The position numbers and the translations under genes are program-made. This document shows, piece by piece, positions 18,116 through 26,959 of a stretch of 64,000 nt of DNA. The notes beneath the pieces are model-generated. The model had not been told where the DNA came from. It worked only from the letters and a program-made list of their open reading frames with translations, and did no database searches. The first letter of the stretch is position 1. The number at the start of each line of letters is the position of its first letter. The DNA comes from Bacteroidales bacterium. GTDB taxonomy: Bacteria; Bacteroidota; Bacteroidia; Bacteroidales; Prolixibacteraceae. Where the stretch lies: assembly GCA_012729335.1 (NCBI GenBank), contig JAAYDJ010000007.1, positions 62,001 to 126,000 on the forward strand, read 5' to 3'.

Positions 18116-19813
18116 ATGCGTCAGTTAATAGAGTGTGTTCCCAACTTTTCGGAGGGGCGTGATGAGGCGGTCATTGGCAGGCTGGCCGAAGTGATCAGAA
18201 CATCAGAAGGGGTACGTTTGCTGAATGTGGATCCGGGGAAGACGACCCACCGGACGGTCTACACCTTTGTGGGGGAGCCACAGGCCGTGGTGGAAGCGGC
18301 TTACACGGTAATCAGAGAGGCGGCAGAGCTGATTGACATGCGGCAGCACCACGGGGAGCATCCCCGGTTCGGGGCGACCGATGTATGTCCGTTGGTGCCG
18401 GTTTCGGGTATTACGATGGAAGAGACGGCGGTTTGGGCGCAGAAGCTGGCCCAAAGGGTAGGAGAAGAGCTGGGGATTCCCGTCTACTGCTATGAATTTG
18501 CGGCCTCGTCAGAAGAACGCAGGAGCCTGGCCTGGTGTCGTTCGGGTGAATACGAGGGATTACGTGAAAAGCTGACACAGCCGCTGTGGAAGCCTGATTA
18601 CGGTCCGGCAGGATGGAACGACCGTGTGGCCCGTACGGGAGCCACAGCCATCGGAGCCCGCAACTTCTTGGTGGCTTATAATGTCAACCTGAACACGACC
18701 TCGGTGCGGCGTGCCAATTCCGTAGCCTTCGATGTGCGGGAGGCGGGGCGCGTGTTGCGTGAAGGAGATCCCCTGACAGGAAAAATTGTGACCGGTCCCG
18801 ACGGGGAACCCGTGCGGATTCCCGGTTCCCTGAAAAAAGTGCGGGCCATCGGCTGGTTCATCCAGGAGTATGGCCTCGCCCAGATCTCCATGAACCTCAC
18901 TGACATCACGGTGACCCCGGTGCATGTGGCCTTTGACGAGGTGTGCGAGAAAGCGCGTCAACGCGGAATCAGGGTGACTGGCTCCGAACTGGTGGGCCTG
19001 ATTCCTCTGGAAGCCATGCTGGAAGCAGGGCGCTATTTCCTTCGGAAACAACAGCGGTCGACAGGGGTATCTGATGGGGAACTGATCAGGATTGCAGTGA
19101 AATCGCTGGGCCTCAGTGAACTCGCTCCCTTCGATCCCCAAAGGCGGATCATCGAGTATATGCTGGAGGATGGTGCCCCGGCTAAACTGGAGGCGATGTC
19201 CGTACGCGGTTTCGTGGAGGAGGCCGCTTCCGAGTCTCCTGCGCCGGGCGGAGGGTCTGTGTCGGCCCTGGCAGGTGCCCTGGGGGCTTCCCTGGGCACG
19301 ATGGTGGCTAACCTCTCCTCCCACAAACGGGGCTGGGACGACCGCTGGGAGGAGTTCTCCACGTGGGCCGAAAAGGGAAAACAGTATTACAACGCTTTGC
19401 TTCGCTGCGTGGAGGAGGATACCCAGGCCTTTAACCGGCTGATGGATGCCTTCGGCCAGCCCAAAAACAGCGAAGAAGAGAAAACCGTGCGGAAGATGGC
19501 TATACAGGAGGCTACCCTGAACGCCATGCTGGTACCGCTGAAGGTGATGGAACTTTCCCTGGAGAGTATGGAGGTGATGAAAGCCATGGCTGAAACCGGA
19601 AATCCCAACTCGGTCTCCGATGCCGGAGTGGGAGCCCTTTGTGCCCGGACGGCCGTCAGAGGCGCCTGGCTCAATGTGAAAATCAACGCGGCCGGACTGG
19701 CCGATAAAGCCAGGGTGGCCGAAATCCTCGCCCAGGCTGAAGAATTAGCCCGTAAAGCCGAAGAAGCAGAACAGAAAATACTTGCGCTGGTGGATGAAAA
19801 GATGAGTAAATGA
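18116..19813 (+). CDS. ftcD: Glutamate formimidoyltransferase / formimidotetrahydrofolate cyclodeaminase
   Basis: Bifunctional enzyme: moves the formimino group from formiminoglutamate to tetrahydrofolate, then cyclises it to methenyl-THF with release of ammonia. The N-terminal transferase domain (about residues 1-330) begins LIECVPNFSEGRDEAVI and includes HHGEHPRFGATDVCPLVPVSG with the catalytic His. The C-terminal cyclodeaminase domain, from roughly residue 360, has SPAPGGGSVSALAGALGASL and SDAGVGALCARTAVRGA. At 565 residues it corresponds to the fused mammalian-type FtcD also found in Bacteroidota, with an insert between the domains. It follows hutI with a satellite array in between, so both act on the same pathway. 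Confidence 0.95.
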   Translation: MRQLIECVPNFSEGRDEAVIGRLAEVIRTSEGVRLLNVDPGKTTHRTVYTFVGEPQAVVEAAYTVIREAAELIDMRQHHGEHPRFGATDVCPLVPVSGITMEETAVWAQKLAQRVGEELGIPVYCYEFAASSEERRSLAWCRSGEYEGLREKLTQPLWKPDYGPAGWNDRVARTGATAIGARNFLVAYNVNLNTTSVRRANSVAFDVREAGRVLREGDPLTGKIVTGPDGEPVRIPGSLKKVRAIGWFIQEYGLAQISMNLTDITVTPVHVAFDEVCEKARQRGIRVTGSELVGLIPLEAMLEAGRYFLRKQQRSTGVSDGELIRIAVKSLGLSELAPFDPQRRIIEYMLEDGAPAKLEAMSVRGFVEEAASESPAPGGGSVSALAGALGASLGTMVANLSSHKRGWDDRWEEFSTWAEKGKQYYNALLRCVEEDTQAFNRLMDAFGQPKNSEEEKTVRKMAIQEATLNAMLVPLKVMELSLESMEVMKAMAETGNPNSVSDAGVGALCARTAVRGAWLNVKINAAGLADKARVAEILAQAEELARKAEEAEQKILALVDEKMSK

Positions 19814-19951
19814 TTCTTTCCCTACCCGATAATCAAAAAAACAGTTCTTTTCATTAAAGATTTTCCTGATCGGTTTCTGTATGAATTTCAACAGCTTTCA
19901 TTGCACCGCATCAATTATTGGCAAATATACTTTAAAAACAACGATTGTGTT

Positions 19952-21163
19952 ATGGAAAAGAGTCAGTTAAGTCGCAGGGGTTTTATCGGTAAGGCTGGTA
20001 AGGCCGGCGTGGCCATGGGGCTGGCCGGCCTCCTGGGCTGGGATCAGGTGAGGGGTCATGTTCCGGGAATGCCCGTGATTCCGGGGATGCCCCTGGCCAC
20101 TTCTTCCGGAGAAAACAAGAATCCCCTGCCCCGATGGAGAGGGTTTAACCTCCTGGATTATTTCACCCCGGGTCATGGGGGAAGCCGCGACAAGACTACC
20201 GACGACGATCTGAAGTGGATGCGCGACTGGGGCTTTGACTTTGTCAGGCTGCCCATGGCCTATCCCTCCTATCTCGACATTGACCGAAGCCGGCCCATTC
20301 TGCCGGAAGAGGTATATCAGGTTGACGTACGGGTGGCCGACAAAATTGAGGAACTGGTGGCCCGGGCAAACGGGTACGGCCTTCACGTCAGTCTCAACCT
20401 CCACCGGGCCCCGGGTTATTGCATTAATGCAGGTTTTCACGAACCCTACAACCTCTGGAAGGATGAGGAGGCGCTTAAGGCTTTCTGCTGGCACTGGGAA
20501 TACTGGGCCAAACGGTTTAAGGAGGTGCCACGTGAAAAGATCAGTTTTGACCTGGTCAATGAGCCGGCCATGCGGGAGGACATGAACGACCAGCATTCAC
20601 CCAGCACGACCGTTCCGGGTGATATCTACCGCAAGGTGGCGCTGGCAGCTTCGCAGGCTATCCGCGGCGCCAATCCCCGCCATCTGGTGATTGCCGACGG
20701 CAACAATGTGGGTAACTCGGTTATTCCGGAAATTACCGACCTGGATATTGCCCAGAGTTGCCGGGGTTATTATCCCCATGCGATATCACATTACCAGGCC
20801 CCGTGGGCCAACAAGAATCCGGAATTGTGTCCTTTGCCGGTCTGGCCCGGAAAAATCGGCGACCGGGAGTACAGCCGGAAGGATCTTGAAGCTTATTACC
20901 AGCCATGGATTGCCCTGGCCCAAAGCGGGGTGGGGGTGCATTGCGGTGAATGTGGCTGCTGGCGGAATACTCCCCACGAGGTCTTCCTGGCATGGTTTGG
21001 TGATGTGCTCGATATCCTGACCAGTGCAGGTATCGGCTTTGGCCTCTGGAATTTCCGGGGTGAATTTGGCATACTCAATTCGGGCAGGAAAGATGTGGCT
21101 TATGAAGAATGGCACGGTCATCAACTCGACCGGAAACTCCTGACCCTGCTGCAAAGGTACTGA
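19952..21163 (+). CDS. Glycoside hydrolase family 5-like enzyme with Tat signal
   Basis: Secreted beta-glycanase-type hydrolase, probably cellulase or mannanase clan, substrate unknown. From the ATG at 19952 the product has 403 residues and begins with a twin-arginine signal, SQLSRRGFIGKAGKAGVAMGLAGLL. The (beta/alpha)8 barrel shows RGFNLLDYF at the start, FDFVRLPMAYPSY, the acid/base Glu in ISFDLVNEPAM, ADGNN downstream, and the nucleophile Glu in GVGVHCGECGCW, followed by FGLWNFRGEFG near the end. An upstream ATG at 19901 would add 17 non-signal residues. Tat export implies cytoplasmic folding. The gene stands alone, outside any glycan-utilisation locus. Confidence 0.85.
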   Translation: MEKSQLSRRGFIGKAGKAGVAMGLAGLLGWDQVRGHVPGMPVIPGMPLATSSGENKNPLPRWRGFNLLDYFTPGHGGSRDKTTDDDLKWMRDWGFDFVRLPMAYPSYLDIDRSRPILPEEVYQVDVRVADKIEELVARANGYGLHVSLNLHRAPGYCINAGFHEPYNLWKDEEALKAFCWHWEYWAKRFKEVPREKISFDLVNEPAMREDMNDQHSPSTTVPGDIYRKVALAASQAIRGANPRHLVIADGNNVGNSVIPEITDLDIAQSCRGYYPHAISHYQAPWANKNPELCPLPVWPGKIGDREYSRKDLEAYYQPWIALAQSGVGVHCGECGCWRNTPHEVFLAWFGDVLDILTSAGIGFGLWNFRGEFGILNSGRKDVAYEEWHGHQLDRKLLTLLQRY

Positions 21164-21343
21164 TTGCCACAGGTCAGCCGGTCCCTTTCCCCGGTGAATT
21201 ACGGAATACGTATAAAGGGGCTGATAAGCCACCCCTGGATACATCATATGAATGGTCGTGTTGTTCAATTTATAACCGGCTTGGATTCAGTGTGTTTTAA
21301 CCATTATTAACCTGAAAATTCAAAATACCCTGCCGAACTTCCA

Positions 21344-21351
21344 TAACTTTG
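21344..21351 (+). promoter_or_regulatory. -7 promoter box of the 21376 lipoprotein
   Basis: TAACTTTG, an exact TAnnTTTG match, 24 bases before the ATG at 21376. It shows this gene is transcribed separately from the GH5 gene. Confidence 0.6.
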
Positions 21352-21375
21352 ACATAGAACATAATCCTATTGTCT

Positions 21376-21987
21376 ATGAAAACCGGAAGATTCGCACTTG
21401 TGTTGTTCCTCTCTCTGGTACTGGCAGGGTGTTTTGTGGCATCCTTTTACCCGTTGTATACCAGCGCCGATCTGCACCCCGATACCCTGCTTGCAGGGGA
21501 ATGGTTCGACGGTGATTCTACCCTCTGGAAATTTGACTACATTACTGTGCAGGAGAAGGATAAGCCCTCGGTGACCGACAGCACAGGGTACATTCTGACA
21601 TTCCGGGAAAAAGGGGAGGAACAGAGTAAATCCTCTATGGAAATCAGGGTGGTACGTCTCGATGGGAATTGTTTTCTTGATTTTTTCATCAACGAAATCA
21701 AAGACGAGAATTACCCCGATTTCTTTGATTTGCATACCATGGCCATCCATACCTTCGCCATGGTTACCCAGAAAGGGGATTCTCTGTTACTGACCTGGCT
21801 GGGAACCGAATGGATAAAAGAACATGCCAGAGCGCATAAGTTGAAGGTAGCCTTTTTGGAGAGAGATGATGATATTCTGTTGACGGCTCCGACAAGTGAT
21901 CTGCAGAAATTCATGGTGAAATGTGCCACCATTCCGGAGGCATGGGAAAAAGGCACCTTTTTTCTTCTGCACCGGCCATCCCGATAA
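21376..21987 (+). CDS. Hypothetical lipoprotein
   Basis: No family recognised. The 203-residue protein has a lipoprotein signal, MKTGRFALVLFLSLVLAGC, with Cys at about 19. The remainder is soluble and mixed alpha/beta in character, with an acidic middle and WLGTEWIKEHARAH near 140. The TTG at 21370 is also in frame but the ATG is preferred because the -7 box lies 24 bases upstream. It is convergent with the patatin gene, 22 bases apart. Its function cannot be inferred. Confidence 0.75.
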   Translation: MKTGRFALVLFLSLVLAGCFVASFYPLYTSADLHPDTLLAGEWFDGDSTLWKFDYITVQEKDKPSVTDSTGYILTFREKGEEQSKSSMEIRVVRLDGNCFLDFFINEIKDENYPDFFDLHTMAIHTFAMVTQKGDSLLLTWLGTEWIKEHARAHKLKVAFLERDDDILLTAPTSDLQKFMVKCATIPEAWEKGTFFLLHRPSR

Positions 21988-22009
21988 TTGAAATGGTTTC
22001 CGGCTGCGT

Positions 22010-22813
22010 TTAGGTGGAATCGGGTCTCTTTAAGGGCCTTCCTGTTTTGAGCGGAGTAAAAAGGGATTCCTCTAAATTCATGACGGTTTGGTAGCCGATG
22101 TCATACATTTCGTCGGCATGGGAGACGCTGAGGATCTCGAAGGAGGTGAGTTCTGGCGGCTCGATATAAAGGTCGGCGTGGTCGCGTGCGGTATGGACAC
22201 GGGCGTGGATGCTCATCAAAAAGGTGCGCATGATCACCTGGGTGAGGCTGCTGATCTGCACCGGTTTCTGCAGGGGGCTGATGTTGGAAACGATGATTTT
22301 CCGGCATTTTCCTACCAGGGGTTCCACGGGGATGTTGTTGAGCAGTCCCCCGTCGGCATAGGAGCATCCGTCGAGTTCCACTGGAGAAAAAAGGACGGGA
22401 ATGGAGGAGGAGGCCAAAACGGTTTTACCCAGCGGGCCGCTGTGGCGGTACTCCATTTCCCCGTTGGTGAGGTTAGCCGTACCCACATAAAAGGGGATGG
22501 GCAGATCTTCGATCCGGTCAAAGGGGATTTCGGTACGGATCATCTTCAGCAATCCGTCGAGACGCATGAGTCCGTTGTGTGGGATTTGAAGCTTCGTGAA
22601 TTTAAAAAGACCTCCTTTTTTCAGAATCTCAAAGGTATCGCGGGGTGTCTGCCCCGCTGCCAGGAAGGCACCCGCTATGGCTCCGGCACTTACCCCGGAA
22701 ATGATATCGGGAACGATCCCCTTCTCCCATAGCGCCTGGGCAATCCCCAGGTGGGCGAAGCCCCTGGCTCCACCGCCGCTGAGCACCAATCCTATGGAAT
22801 GTTTTTTCTCCAA
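22010..22813 (-). CDS. Patatin-like phospholipase (RssA/YlbK type)
   Basis: Serine-Asp dyad acyl hydrolase. The 267-residue protein has the oxyanion loop GGGARGFAHLG near 12-22, the nucleophile elbow GVSAG near 40-44 and the catalytic Asp in ADGGLLNNIPVEPL. It has no signal peptide and no outer-membrane barrel domain, so it is a short cytoplasmic or membrane-peripheral form, not the PlpD type. Substrate is unknown; phospholipid or lysophospholipid are usual. A degenerate heptamer/GC-rich stretch sits just upstream, between this gene and the PLP enzyme. Confidence 0.9.
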   Translation of the reverse strand: MEKKHSIGLVLSGGGARGFAHLGIAQALWEKGIVPDIISGVSAGAIAGAFLAAGQTPRDTFEILKKGGLFKFTKLQIPHNGLMRLDGLLKMIRTEIPFDRIEDLPIPFYVGTANLTNGEMEYRHSGPLGKTVLASSSIPVLFSPVELDGCSYADGGLLNNIPVEPLVGKCRKIIVSNISPLQKPVQISSLTQVIMRTFLMSIHARVHTARDHADLYIEPPELTSFEILSVSHADEMYDIGYQTVMNLEESLFTPLKTGRPLKRPDST

Positions 22814-22832
22814 AACGCTTCTTGAGACGATC

Positions 22833-22868
22833 TTAAATCCTGATTCCTGATCCCGGGATACCGGAATC
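22833..22868. repeat. Short decayed heptamer array
   Basis: TTAAATC, CTGATTC and CTGATCC follow one another in 7-base phase, then CGGGATA and CCGGAATC. It is a degraded or initiating member of the heptamer family, in the spacer upstream of the patatin gene. Confidence 0.45.
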
Positions 22869-22921
22869 GTGTTTCCTGTATCCGGGGTCTTTATGGCATA
22901 AAGGTAGGTGAAAATCCGGAA

Positions 22922-24406
22922 TTACGGGATATCATCCAGGTTAAACCAGGAGTGCATAAGCTGGTCATACCTTTGCGGGTCGTCGTGTATATGATGGAAG
23001 TTGTTTTCATGCCGGTTGTAGGCATAGAGGGGGGCCAGTTCGGAGAAATGGGCGGTGATGTGGCGCAGACCGTTGATCATCAGGTCGATTTCCGCGTCGG
23101 TGGTGGTAGGGTGGAGGGACCAGCGGACCCAGCCGGGCTTTTCTGAGAGGTCGCCATGGTTGATTTTCCAGGTGATTTCCCGGGATTTTTCGTGGGAGAC
23201 CTCCAGGAGGAGGTGTCCGTAGGTGCCGGCGCAGGCGCACCCCCCGCGGACCTGGATGCCGTAGAGGTCATTGAGCAGCCTCACGACCAGGTTATAATGG
23301 ATGCCCTCGATATAAAAGGAGATGACTCCCAGCCGGTCACGGATATTGTCGGCCAGGATTTTCAGCCCGGGAATGGTATCCAGTCCGGCGAATGCCCGCT
23401 GCAGCAGTTCTTCCTCCCTGCGGCGTATCCGGGAGGTTCCCATCTGTTCCTTGAGGGCGATGCAAAGGGCTGTTTTGATGGATTGGAGAAAGCCCGGGGT
23501 TCCTCCGTCTTCACGTGCCTCGATGTTGTCGACATACTTGTAGTCGCCCCAGGGATTGGTCCAGTCCACGGTTCCCCCACCGGGTTGGTCGGGGACATCG
23601 TTATGGTACATGGAAGAGTCAAAGATGAGGACACCCGGGGAGCCGGGGCCCCCCAGAAACTTATGGGGAGAGAACATGACGGCGTCGAGTTTTTCCAGAG
23701 GGTCCTCGGGGTGCATGTCGATGGAATCATAGGGGGCAGAGGCGGCAAAATCGATGAAGCAGACCCCGCCATACGCATGCATGATGGCCGCCAGCTGGTG
23801 GTAAGGGGTCCTTACACCTGTCACGTTCGAACAGGAAGTAAAGGAGCCAATCTTAAAGGGGCGCTCTTTATAGCGTTCCAGCTGCTTTCTGAGGTTTTCG
23901 GGTTCCACCTCCAGATGAGGACCCGGTTCCACAATCACCACGTCGGCGTTGGTCTCGTACCAGGAGGTGTGGTTCGAATGGTGTTCCATATGGGTGATGA
24001 ACACCACGGGCCGTTCCCTTTCGGCCATGCAGTTGCGGCGCGACAGCTTGCCGCAGTATTTCAGTCCCAGGATTCGCTGGAATTTGTTGATCACGGTGGT
24101 CATCCCCGACCCGGCCGTGATGATCACATCGTTCGGACCGGCATTGCAATGCTTCTTGATCAACTGGTGCGACCAGTGATAAGCCCTGGTCATGAGCAGG
24201 CCGGTTTCACTGGTCTCCGAGTGCGTATTCCCTACCCAGGGCCCAAAAGTCTCCAACAACTTCTTCTCGATCGGCGCATACAGCCTCCCGCTGGCGATCC
24301 AGTCGGCATAGACCATCTTTTTTTCCCCGAAAGGGGTGGAGAAAACCTGATCTACCCCTACAATTCCTCTCCGAAATGGCTCAAAACAGCGTTCCAGTTC
24401 ACCCAT
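22922..24406 (-). CDS. Class V aminotransferase / cysteine-desulfurase-like PLP enzyme
   Basis: PLP enzyme of the SufS/Csd superfamily, 494 residues, cytoplasmic. TAGSGMTTVINKFQ binds the cofactor phosphate, HMEHHSNHTSWYE holds the conserved His, VCFIDFAASAPYDSIDM has the PLP Asp, and MFSPHKFLGGPGSPGVL carries the Schiff-base Lys. A cysteine-rich loop, RGGCACAGTYGH, sits where the desulfurase nucleophile Cys lies. The C-terminal tail, from about residue 440, is longer than in SufS. Sulfur transfer from cysteine is plausible, but no suf or isc partners are adjacent and the active-site loop differs from SufS, so specificity stays open. Confidence 0.8.
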   Translation of the reverse strand: MGELERCFEPFRRGIVGVDQVFSTPFGEKKMVYADWIASGRLYAPIEKKLLETFGPWVGNTHSETSETGLLMTRAYHWSHQLIKKHCNAGPNDVIITAGSGMTTVINKFQRILGLKYCGKLSRRNCMAERERPVVFITHMEHHSNHTSWYETNADVVIVEPGPHLEVEPENLRKQLERYKERPFKIGSFTSCSNVTGVRTPYHQLAAIMHAYGGVCFIDFAASAPYDSIDMHPEDPLEKLDAVMFSPHKFLGGPGSPGVLIFDSSMYHNDVPDQPGGGTVDWTNPWGDYKYVDNIEAREDGGTPGFLQSIKTALCIALKEQMGTSRIRRREEELLQRAFAGLDTIPGLKILADNIRDRLGVISFYIEGIHYNLVVRLLNDLYGIQVRGGCACAGTYGHLLLEVSHEKSREITWKINHGDLSEKPGWVRWSLHPTTTDAEIDLMINGLRHITAHFSELAPLYAYNRHENNFHHIHDDPQRYDQLMHSWFNLDDIP

Positions 24407-24505
24407 GAATTCCTGATTTACTCCTGCAAATTAAGCGACTTTAACGGAAACCCACTATGATACAACGCAGGAAATGTAATTTGAAATCCCAGAAGGTCAG
24501 AATAA

Positions 24506-24540
24506 TCTTAAATCTTAAGTCTTAAGTCTTAAATCTTAAG
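24506..24540. repeat. Heptamer satellite, five perfect copies
   Basis: Five tandem heptamers: TCTTAAA, TCTTAAG, TCTTAAG, TCTTAAA, TCTTAAG. It is the same unit as at 8171-8198. Confidence 0.9.
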
Positions 24541-24584
24541 TGATTTAATTACAATTCTTTGCATGTTTAGAGTGCATGGTCCAT

Positions 24585-24684
24585 CCTCAACCTCAACCTT
24601 AACCTTAACCCGGGCTGAAGACCCTCTCAACCTCAACCTGATCCCGGGCCGAAGACCCTCTCAACCTCAACCTGATCCCGGGCC
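24585..24684. repeat. CCTCAA/CCTTAA hexamers and a 34-base duplicated unit
   Basis: Hexamers at 24585-24610 run into two exact, abutting copies of a 34-base unit, 24617-24650 and 24651-24684, each with CTCAACCTCAACCT and ending CCCGGGCC. The 22 bases at 24589-24610 are identical to 50361-50382, 26 kb away. Confidence 0.85.
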
Positions 24685-24784
24685 GCAGGCCCCTGGTGAC
24701 ATTTCGTCAGTTACCTGGGTGTGGCACAGGGTTTGACTGTGAAAAGCCGTCAGAATATATGTATAACCATTAAAGATAAGCGAT

Positions 24785-26836
24785 ATGTCGAAAGGAACCA
24801 TCGGGGTTACCAGTGAAAACCTGTTCCCCATCATCAAGAAATTTCTCTATTCCGATCATGACATTTTCCTTCGTGAGATCGTATCCAATGCCATCGATGC
24901 CACGCAGAAGCTGAAGACCCTGGCTTTCAAGGGCGAATATGCCGGAGATATGTCGGGAGCGAAGGTAAGGGTGATCCTCAACAAAAAGAAGAAGACCCTC
25001 ACCGTCTCAGATGAGGGGATCGGAATGACCGGGCAGGAGGTGGAAAAGTACATCAACCAGATTGCCTTTTCCGGGGCCAATGAATTTCTGGAGAAGTATA
25101 AGGATGATGTGAATGCCATCATCGGCCACTTCGGGTTAGGATTCTATTCCTCCTTTATGGTGTCGTCGAAAGTGGAGATCATCACGCGTTCTTACAAGGA
25201 GGGTGCTGTTCCCGTAAAGTGGAGTTGTAAGGGGTCACCTGAGTACACCCTCGAGGAAACCAAGAAGGAGAGCGTGGGCACCGATGTGGTCATGCACCTC
25301 AGCGACGAATCGGAGGAGTTTCTGGAGGAGAGCAAAATCACTGAAATTCTGGAGAAATACTGTAAATTCTTACCGGTGCCGGTGGTTTTCGGGAAGAAGA
25401 AAACCTGGAAGGACGGCAAGGAGGTGGAGACCGACGAGGACAACCAGATCAATGAGACTAATCCGGCATGGACACGCAAGCCCGCAGACCTTACCGACGA
25501 GGATTACCTCGCTTTCTATCGCCGCCTCTACCCGATGGCCGATGAACCCCTTTTCAATATCCACCTCAACGTGGATTATCCTTTCAACCTGACGGGGATC
25601 CTCTATTTTCCCAAAATCAAGAACAACCTGGAAGTCCAGAAAAACAAAATCCAGCTTTACAGCAACCAGGTGTTTGTCACCGATTCGGTGGAAGGGATCG
25701 TTCCCGACTTTCTGACCCTACTGCACGGGGTGCTCGACTCGCCCGACATTCCGCTGAATGTCTCCCGCTCTTACCTGCAGAGCGATTCCAATGTGAAAAA
25801 GATCAGCTCTCATATCACCAAAAAGGTGGCTGACCGTTTGCAGCAGATTTACAAGGATAAGCGTGAGGAGTTCGAAAAGAAATGGGATGACCTGAAGATT
25901 TTTATCGAGTATGGGATGCTGACCGATGAGAAATTTTTCGAGAGGGCAGAAACCTTCTTCCTCTTCAAGAACACTGAAGGGAAATATTTCACTCCTGAGG
26001 AGTATGAAAAGCTGATTAAAGAGGAGCAGACCGACAAGGACAAGAACCTGATCTATCTGTATACGAACCATCCCGAGGAGCAGTACACCTTTGTGGAGGC
26101 GGCCCGCACAAAGGGGTATGACGTGCTGGTGCTGGATGACATCCTGACCACGCCGATGGTGAACAAGCTGGAGCAAAAATATGGCAGCAAGCGTTTTGTG
26201 CGCGTAGACTCCGATGTGGTGGAGCACCTGATCCGCAAGGAAGAGGAAAAGCATGAGATGACCTGGGAGGAGAAACAGGAGCTGTCACCGGTATTCCAGG
26301 GCGTGACGCCCGAAAATGGGGGGGTCAGCTATATCATTGACTTCAAGGATCTGGGAGAAGGCGGTGCCCCGATGGTGGTGACGCGCAACGAGTGGATGCG
26401 CCGCATGAAAGACATGAGCCAGTTCCAGGGGGGTATGGGATTCTATGGCGATATGCCCGAGAGCCTCAACCTGGTGGTCAACACCGCCCACCCGCTGGTG
26501 AAAAGGGTGCTGGAGCAGAAAGATGCGGAAATCGGAGAAACCGTGAGGGCCGTTGGGGAGGATATCGCCGCCAGAAAGGCCGGAATCGAGGAGCTCGAAA
26601 AGAAGGGTAAGGGCAAAAAGGACGAGGAGATTCCTTCAGAAGAAAAGGAAAAACTGGAAGGCCTGCGTAAGGAACTCTCCGATCTCGAGGAGAAAAGGCG
26701 CCACACCCTGAAGGAGTTCGGAAAGGGGAATAAACTGGCCAAACAGCTGGTGGATCTGGCCTTACTGGCCAACGGACTGCTCAAGGGAGCCGACCTTGAC
26801 CGGTTTGTGAGGCGCAGTGTAGAGCTGATCGGCTAG
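24785..26836 (+). CDS. htpG: Chaperone protein HtpG (Hsp90)
   Basis: ATP-dependent dimeric chaperone in the cytoplasm. At 683 residues it is somewhat longer than E. coli HtpG. The GHKL ATPase domain has FLREIVSNAIDATQKL with the conserved Glu and Asn, DEGIGMT with the ATP-binding Asp, and GHFGLGFYSSFMV. The middle domain includes LNVSRSYLQ with the catalytic Arg. The C-terminal dimerisation region contains a Lys/Glu-rich insertion (KKGKGKKDEEI near 610) that predicts a coiled coil and is seen in Bacteroidota forms. It is a single gene with a perfect bidirectional terminator shared with rpoD. Confidence 0.96.
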   Translation: MSKGTIGVTSENLFPIIKKFLYSDHDIFLREIVSNAIDATQKLKTLAFKGEYAGDMSGAKVRVILNKKKKTLTVSDEGIGMTGQEVEKYINQIAFSGANEFLEKYKDDVNAIIGHFGLGFYSSFMVSSKVEIITRSYKEGAVPVKWSCKGSPEYTLEETKKESVGTDVVMHLSDESEEFLEESKITEILEKYCKFLPVPVVFGKKKTWKDGKEVETDEDNQINETNPAWTRKPADLTDEDYLAFYRRLYPMADEPLFNIHLNVDYPFNLTGILYFPKIKNNLEVQKNKIQLYSNQVFVTDSVEGIVPDFLTLLHGVLDSPDIPLNVSRSYLQSDSNVKKISSHITKKVADRLQQIYKDKREEFEKKWDDLKIFIEYGMLTDEKFFERAETFFLFKNTEGKYFTPEEYEKLIKEEQTDKDKNLIYLYTNHPEEQYTFVEAARTKGYDVLVLDDILTTPMVNKLEQKYGSKRFVRVDSDVVEHLIRKEEEKHEMTWEEKQELSPVFQGVTPENGGVSYIIDFKDLGEGGAPMVVTRNEWMRRMKDMSQFQGGMGFYGDMPESLNLVVNTAHPLVKRVLEQKDAEIGETVRAVGEDIAARKAGIEELEKKGKGKKDEEIPSEEKEKLEGLRKELSDLEEKRRHTLKEFGKGNKLAKQLVDLALLANGLLKGADLDRFVRRSVELIG

Positions 26837-26896
26837 AGGATATAATCCCTGGCCTGACGCCCTTTGTCTGACCGCTTCTCCCGGCGGAAACAAAAT

Positions 26897-26925
26897 AAAA
26901 AGCTCCGGAATTTCCGGAGCTTTTT
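26897..26925. terminator. Bidirectional terminator between htpG and rpoD
   Basis: A perfect 14-base stem pairs 26897-26910 (AAAAAGCTCCGGAA) with 26912-26925, with A-runs on one side and T-runs on the other, so it can stop transcription from both convergent genes. Confidence 0.92.
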
Positions 26926-26959
26926 ATTTTACCTTATTTTATCCAGGGAAGTTTTCAGC

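Larger units (their letters stand above)
24407..24784. other. Repeat-rich 378-base spacer upstream of htpG
   Basis: No gene. It holds the heptamer array at 24506-24540, a CCTCAA/CCTTAA hexamer stretch from 24585, and two exact copies of a 34-base unit at 24617-24684. The final 90 bases, which should hold the htpG promoter, include TTTG at 24732-24735 and an AT-rich TATATGTAT near 24756, but no exact TAnnTTTG, which may reflect different control of this heat-shock gene. Confidence 0.6.

Noticed and set aside
23156-24460. 434-codon plus-strand frame opposite the PLP enzyme
   Set aside because: Antisense to a gene with clear PLP motifs; no family features or promoter.
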